A stretch of DNA of 41,914 bases from Bacillota bacterium. Its GTDB lineage: Bacteria > Bacillota > SHA-98 > Ch115. The stretch is taken from the NCBI GenBank assembly GCA_012842565.1, contig DUSO01000157.1, forward strand, positions 1 to 41,914, read 5' to 3'. Both the position numbers and the translations under genes were made by a program. Numbering within the stretch: the stretch's first letter is position 1; every line of letters starts with the position of its first letter. Positions 37,897-41,914 of the stretch are shown piece by piece. The notes below the pieces were generated by a model. That model was given only the letters and a program-made list of their open reading frames with translations. It did no database searches and had not been told where the DNA came from.

Positions 37897-37926
37897 AAAG
37901 GGGAGCTGTCTACGGCTCCCCTTTTT
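37897..37926 (+). terminator. Intrinsic terminator before yraN
   Basis: AAAGGGGAGC (37897-37906) pairs with GCTCCCCTTT (37915-37924) around an 8-nt loop and ends in five Ts. The stem is strong and perfect. Confidence 0.85.
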
Positions 37927-38014
37927 CGAGAATTGAGATATGCTGGAAGGAGATTGATGGTTAAGGTAGAATATAGAAACATAGGTATATAATGGTTAAG
38001 ACGGGAAGAGGGCG
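37927..38014 (+). promoter_or_regulatory. AT-rich spacer with a TATAAT before yraN
   Basis: This is the AT-richest stretch nearby. TATAAT is at 37988-37993, within TATATAAT, but the -35 position (about 37965-37970) is poor. It may hold the yraN-comM-dprA promoter. With the repeats, hairpin, candidate RNA and terminator above, it fills the 337-bp gap between nifJ and yraN; I see no gene there. Confidence 0.35.
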
Positions 38015-38413
38015 GTGCATGTGGCGGGTAAGATGGCGCTTGAGGTGGGCGCCCGCGGCGAGGAAGCAGTCGTAGCCCACCTGGAATCCTGCGGGTATAA
38101 GGTGCTTTGTCGCAATTACCGCACGCGCCGGGGCGAGATCGATATTGTGGCACTCGACGGCGACACCCTGGTATTCCTCGAGGTCAAGGCTACGGCTGCG
38201 GGAGGGGCTACCGACCCCTTTGAAAGGGTGAACCGGGAAAAGAGAAGGCGTATAGTGATGGCCGCCCGTCACTATCTTGCCGCGATGGGAGGGGCGGGCG
38301 CGGCGTGTCGCTTCGATGCCGCCGTGGTGCAGCTCGACAGGGAGAATGCACCGCAGGCGGTTACCATAGTTCGCGACTCATTCAGCCTTGACCGGATGCG
38401 GGGAGCTTTCTGA
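38015..38413 (+). CDS. yraN: YraN/UPF0102 endonuclease-like protein
   Basis: Small PD-(D/E)XK nuclease-fold protein of unknown role, usually next to rnhB or comM/dprA. The catalytic-type motif is RRGEIDIVALDGDTLVFLEVK, seen here as GEIDIV and FLEVK. GARGEEAVVAHLE near the N-terminus is typical. Start candidates are GTG 38015, GTG 38021 and ATG 38033; GGGAAGAGGG favours 38015 or 38021. 132 residues at most. Its stop overlaps the comM ATG (TGATG), so the two are coupled. Confidence 0.92.
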   Translation: MHVAGKMALEVGARGEEAVVAHLESCGYKVLCRNYRTRRGEIDIVALDGDTLVFLEVKATAAGGATDPFERVNREKRRRIVMAARHYLAAMGGAGAACRFDAAVVQLDRENAPQAVTIVRDSFSLDRMRGAF

Positions 38414-39978
38414 TGTTGTCGAAGGTATACAGCGGGAGCGTGCTCGGGATACAGGGCTATATCGTTGAGGTAGAGGTGGATGTCTCCGGGGGCCTGCCCG
38501 ACTTTACAATTGTCGGGCTTCCCGATGCAGCCATCAGGGAATCTCGCGAACGCGTGAGGGCGGCCATAAGAAATGCGGGCTGGGGTTTTCCCGCAAGGCG
38601 CATCACGGTAAATCTGGCCCCCGCCATCATAAGAAAGGCCGGCACGGGCTTTGACCTGGCCCTTGCGATTGGGATACTCGGGGCCACAGGACTAATATCG
38701 GGGCCCGTCGCCGGGTTCCTGGTAGTCGGAGAGCTTGCACTGGACGGGACGGTGAAGCCGGCAACGGGGGTGCTGTGCATCGCGCTTGCTGCCAGGGAGG
38801 CAGGCTGGAAAAAGATTATCGTGCCCCGGGCCAACTGGCAAGAGGCGGCGGCGGTGGATGGACTCGATGTCTACCCGGTGAAGTCCCTTCGTGAGGCCTT
38901 TGATGTGATACGAGGAGGCCGGGCCGGCCATATCATAAGGGATGGGATGTCCTGCAAGGCCCCGTCCTGCGGAGGCTTCCCGGGTCTTGAGTCACCGGAC
39001 ACCGGGGAGACCCCGGCGGACATTTCTGATGTAAAAGGCCAGGTCCACGCCAAACGCGCTCTTGAGATCGCGGCCGCCGGGTGGCACAGCGTGCTCCTGT
39101 CAGGCCCGCCGGGCTCGGGCAAGACCATGCTGGCCAATAGGCTCGCCACTCTCCTGCCCCCCATGACGAAAGAGGAATCCATCGAGGTGACTGCGATATA
39201 CAGCGCAGCGGGGCTTCTCGCGGATGGCCACGGTCTGGTCGAGCACCGACCCTTCAGGTCGCCGCACCATACTTCATCAATACAGGGGATGGTAGGAGGG
39301 GGGAGGCTCTTGAGGCCGGGAGAGATAACCCTCGCTCACAGGGGTGTCCTTTTTCTGGATGAACTACCCGAATTCAGAAGGGACGTCCTAGAGGCCCTGA
39401 GGCAGCCCCTCGAGTCGGGTCGGGTCATCCTCTCCCGGGCTATAGGTGCGGTCGTCTTCCCCGCCCGGGTCCTGCTCATATGTGCAAGAAATCCTTGTCC
39501 CTGCGGCTTCCTGGGGGACGCCCGTAGGGAGTGTCGCTGCAGCCCGAGGGCTATCGCGGCATATGATGGGAGGGTGTCAGGACCCTTTCTCGACAGGATA
39601 GACCTCCACGCGGAAGTACCCGGCCAATATAACGGAGAAATGACGCAGGATATGGCCTCTGAGACCTCCGGCAAGGTGTTCAAGAGGATCATGGTGGCAA
39701 GGGCGGTCCAGGCCGAGAGGTTTTGCGGCGAGGGCATATCATTCAACGGAGAGATGAGTCCTTCGCAGGTAAAGAAGTATTGCCACATGACAGACGGCGC
39801 AAAATCTCTCATCACGAGGGCTCTCAATTCCCTCGGGTTGAGCGCGCGAGCCGGTGCCCGAATTCTCAAGGTTTCCAGGACGATAGCGGACCTGGCAGGC
39901 CGGGATGTAATTGCAGAGGAGCATGTGGCGGAGGCCATAAGTTATAGGAACCCCCAAAGACAAATCTATCCGCCCTGA
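38413..39978 (+). CDS. comM: ComM/YifB Mg-chelatase-like AAA+ ATPase
   Basis: AAA+ helicase-like protein; ComM promotes branch migration during natural transformation in Haemophilus and Vibrio. The 521 residues have an N-terminal Lon-like/ChlI domain (about 1-165, with LPDFTIVGLPDAAIRESRER cut to VGLPDAAIRESRER) and Walker A GPPGSGKTML at about 231-240. The RPFRSPHHTSS and FLDELPEF (Walker B) motifs and a zinc-like CPCGFLGDARRECRCSP follow. The C-terminal Mg_chelatase_C domain ends the protein. It lies between yraN and dprA, a conserved DNA-uptake context. Confidence 0.96.
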   Translation: MLSKVYSGSVLGIQGYIVEVEVDVSGGLPDFTIVGLPDAAIRESRERVRAAIRNAGWGFPARRITVNLAPAIIRKAGTGFDLALAIGILGATGLISGPVAGFLVVGELALDGTVKPATGVLCIALAAREAGWKKIIVPRANWQEAAAVDGLDVYPVKSLREAFDVIRGGRAGHIIRDGMSCKAPSCGGFPGLESPDTGETPADISDVKGQVHAKRALEIAAAGWHSVLLSGPPGSGKTMLANRLATLLPPMTKEESIEVTAIYSAAGLLADGHGLVEHRPFRSPHHTSSIQGMVGGGRLLRPGEITLAHRGVLFLDELPEFRRDVLEALRQPLESGRVILSRAIGAVVFPARVLLICARNPCPCGFLGDARRECRCSPRAIAAYDGRVSGPFLDRIDLHAEVPGQYNGEMTQDMASETSGKVFKRIMVARAVQAERFCGEGISFNGEMSPSQVKKYCHMTDGAKSLITRALNSLGLSARAGARILKVSRTIADLAGRDVIAEEHVAEAISYRNPQRQIYPP

Positions 39979-39996
39979 GAAGGAGACAGGCAGGCG

Positions 39997-41130
39997 GTGT
40001 GGAAGTATTATGTGCTGTTTAATATGGTGGAGGGAATCGGCCCGAAGAGGATTGAAAAGCTCAAGGTGCATTTTGGCAGCCTCGAGCGGGCCTGGGAAGC
40101 GCCGCCTGAGGAAATACGGGCGGTAGCCGGCCTCCCCGACACAGTCATCGAAGGGCTGATCCGCGCCCGGAGCAGGCTGCGGGTGGATGACGAGCTCGAG
40201 AGGGCGAGGAGGGCAGGGGCGAGGATCATCACGGTAGAACACGAGGCCTATCCTCAAAACCTGAGGGACATCTACGATCCCCCTCCGGTGCTCTATGTCA
40301 AGGGAGACCTGGCGGCCGCGGACCGTGCGGCCTGCGCCATAGTGGGCACGAGACGGGCAAGCAGCTACGGTTGTGCTGTCGCATCGCAATTTGCATACGA
40401 GCTTGCGGCAAACGGGGTCACTATAGTGAGCGGGCTGGCCCTGGGGGTAGACTCTGCGGCCCACCGCGGCGCCCTCAAGGCTGGGGGCCGTACCATAGCT
40501 GTGCTGGGGAGCGGTGTGGATTGCACATACCCGCCCGAAAATTCCAGGTTGTGCCGGGAGATTATCGAGTCCGGGGCCGTGTTGAGCGAGTTCCCTATGG
40601 GCACTGCGCCACTCAAGGGCAACTTTGTGGCGCGCAACAGGGTGATCAGCGGTCTGTCGGTTGCCTGCATCGTCGTCGAGGCACCGGAGCGGAGTGGCGC
40701 GCTCATAACCAGCTATTTCGCCATGGAGCAGGGCCGGCCCGTCTTCGCCGTCCCGGGAGACATACGGAGAGCGCAGTCCCGGGGGACACACGCCCTCATA
40801 AAGGATGGCGCGACTCTGGCAAATGACGTCGACGAGATCCTGGAGACTATATATGCGCAACTCGGGATGCCATTGATGCATATGCCCGGGCCTTTGCGTC
40901 ATGATATGGTTGGCAGGGATCCGGCAACCGCAGGACATGGCCCGATAGAATCCTTGATTCTCGAGGTGCTGGACGACTTTGAGCCTGTAAGCAGGGACGA
41001 GATATATGAGCGCGCCGGCCCGCATGCTAAGTCGGGAAACGGCGAGATTGAGCTTGCGTTGCTCAATCTACAGATGTCGGGAGCCATCAGGCCTTTGCCG
41101 GGGGGATCCTTTGTGAGGGTTGGTAGCTAG
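39997..41130 (+). CDS. dprA: DNA-processing protein DprA (Smf)
   Basis: Loads RecA on incoming single-stranded DNA. It has an N-terminal HhH/SAM-like region (about 5-65, VEGIGPKRIEKLKVHFGS), a Rossmann-like core (about 75-285: VGTRRASSYG, VSGLALGVDSAAHRGAL, GSGVDCTYPPEN, FPMGTAPLKGNFVARNRVI), and a C-terminal winged helix (about 305-370). 377 residues. GTG start with AAGGAGA upstream. It follows comM by 18 bp. The genes for the DNA-uptake machine are not in the window. Confidence 0.96.
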   Translation: MWKYYVLFNMVEGIGPKRIEKLKVHFGSLERAWEAPPEEIRAVAGLPDTVIEGLIRARSRLRVDDELERARRAGARIITVEHEAYPQNLRDIYDPPPVLYVKGDLAAADRAACAIVGTRRASSYGCAVASQFAYELAANGVTIVSGLALGVDSAAHRGALKAGGRTIAVLGSGVDCTYPPENSRLCREIIESGAVLSEFPMGTAPLKGNFVARNRVISGLSVACIVVEAPERSGALITSYFAMEQGRPVFAVPGDIRRAQSRGTHALIKDGATLANDVDEILETIYAQLGMPLMHMPGPLRHDMVGRDPATAGHGPIESLILEVLDDFEPVSRDEIYERAGPHAKSGNGEIELALLNLQMSGAIRPLPGGSFVRVGS

Positions 41131-41214
41131 AGGGGCCCCCGCTCAGGGCGTGTGTGTGTAGATTTCCCGATTCCGGTTGTGCTCCCCAATTCTGGGTCTG
41201 TGGAGGGGGCTTTT

Positions 41215-41685
41215 GTGAACGAAAGGGTCATGGAAATCGTCAACCTCCTTATAAAGCTGATCCTGCAAGACGGCAGGCTTCCCGACAGCGGGGCTACCCT
41301 GGTCAACGACCTTCTTGCCAGGGGCTATGAGGCGTCGGAGATAGATGCCGCCTTTAACCTGGTATTCTCGCTGCCTGACATCTCCCTGAAGCCTGGGGCC
41401 ACTGAGTCCCCTCCGCCCAGGCGGGTATTGGATGCCGAGGAACGAATGAAACTAAGTGTCGGGGCCCAGGGGGCACTCGAGACGCTGTCGCGATTAGGCA
41501 TTATTACCGTGGGTGAAATGGATGAGCTTTTGTTTTATTTGAGCCAGATAGATGCCGTTGAATTGGACCTGCCTGACATAATGTGGCTCCTGGAGCGCGT
41601 GATCCGTGACAGGGACCGGCTCAAGATGGCCCTCGGCTTTGACTGGAGCACAAAGGGCAGGCATGGGCGCAGGCGGGTTCACTAG
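41215..41685 (+). CDS. DUF494/Smg-like protein
   Basis: Tentatively Smg family (DUF494). From the GTG at 41215 (GGAGGGGGC four bases upstream) it has 156 residues. An upstream extension from 41152 lacks a ribosome site. The N-terminal helix block MEIVNLLIKLILQDG and LLARGYEASEIDAAF fit DUF494, as does a C-terminal block with RLGIITVGEMDELLFYL and LPDIMWLLERVI. In proteobacteria smg directly follows dprA, which supports the call. The role is unknown. There is no transmembrane segment or signal peptide. Confidence 0.7.
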   Translation: MNERVMEIVNLLIKLILQDGRLPDSGATLVNDLLARGYEASEIDAAFNLVFSLPDISLKPGATESPPPRRVLDAEERMKLSVGAQGALETLSRLGIITVGEMDELLFYLSQIDAVELDLPDIMWLLERVIRDRDRLKMALGFDWSTKGRHGRRRVH

Positions 41686-41785
41686 GTCGGGGAGAGATCG
41701 CAGGTCGCGGAGGGAAGAAGCCGGGAGAAGAGGGCGTGATTCTCGTGTGGCCATCCTGATGAGGGATGGTTAATTTCTGTGTTAT

Positions 41786-41791
41786 TATAAT
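41786..41791 (+). promoter_or_regulatory. Lone -10-like box in the last intergenic gap
   Basis: TATAAT inside GTTATTATAATAAG, about 93 bp before the last start codon. No acceptable -35 is 16-18 bp upstream, so this is weak. Confidence 0.3.
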
Positions 41792-41883
41792 AAGGCATGA
41801 CAGGGTTGCGTCGCCCCATGACAGGGCTGCCCGGGTGCATTTTGTTCACCTGTCACTATGTACGCACGAAAGGAGAAAGGAGA

Positions 41884-41914
41884 ATGCCCGCGACGCTCCT
41901 CGTTCTTGCGGCGG
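41884..41914 (+). CDS. Start of a gene cut by the window end (possibly topA)
   Basis: ATG behind AAAGGAGAAAGGAG opens MPATLLVLAA and runs off the window. dprA is often followed by topA in Bacillota, and TopA begins M(A)KTLVIVESP, which resembles these residues slightly. Ten residues cannot settle the identity; a signal-peptide start is another reading. Confidence 0.4.
   Translation, partial: MPATLLVLAA

Overview
This 41.9-kb window is a dense chromosomal housekeeping segment. All genes I can support lie on the + strand. It comes from a high-GC, anaerobic member of the Bacillota (Firmicutes) with a spore-forming ancestry. The evidence is the gene order (tlyA-nadK-argR-recN; ylbK-like/ylbL/yceD-rpmF; fapR-plsX-fabHDG-acpP-fabF-rnc-smc-ftsY; ffh-rpsP-khpA-trmD-rplS-lepB-rbgA-rnhB; yraN-comM-dprA). 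SpoVS, a SigH-type sigma factor, a SpoVB-type flippase and a one-chain pyruvate:ferredoxin oxidoreductase support the same conclusion, as do frequent GTG/TTG starts behind strong Shine-Dalgarno sequences. I see no phage, insertion sequence, CRISPR array, tRNA or rRNA.

Layout. 1-7.2 kb: RNA methylation, NADP synthesis, arginine control and DNA repair, then a cell-wall amidase fused to a coenzyme-F420-ligase-like domain and a lipid-II/polysaccharide flippase. 7.2-11.8 kb: leuC-leuD-ilvD behind a promoter and a foldable leader, then ilvE. 11.9-14.6 kb: patatin-like hydrolase, PDZ-Lon protease and a secreted peptidoglycan-binding protein with an unassigned C-terminal domain. 14.6-22.4 kb: yceD-rpmF from a perfect-consensus sigma-A promoter, then the fatty-acid cluster behind a putative FapR operator, ending in rnc. 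22.4-23.7 kb: spoVS and a sigH-like gene, with a good SigH-type promoter before spoVS, placed between rnc and smc. 23.7-33.9 kb: smc and the SRP/ribosome/secretion genes. 34.0-38.0 kb: nifJ with its own promoter and a structured 3' region. 38.0-41.9 kb: yraN-comM-dprA, a DUF494/Smg-like gene and the first codons of one more gene.

Most genes act in growth-coupled processes: membrane lipid supply, SRP targeting and signal-peptide cleavage, ribosome assembly, chromosome condensation and DNA uptake. The observations I rate highest are the amidase-F420-ligase fusion, the divergent acyl carrier protein, an RbgA GTPase without its usual N-terminal motif, the absence of rimM from its usual place, the spoVS-sigH insertion with its matching promoter, a leuC leader with mutually exclusive hairpins, degenerate tandem repeats before smc, and a terminator-linked structured RNA after nifJ. 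All functional calls come from motif recognition by eye; no database search was possible.
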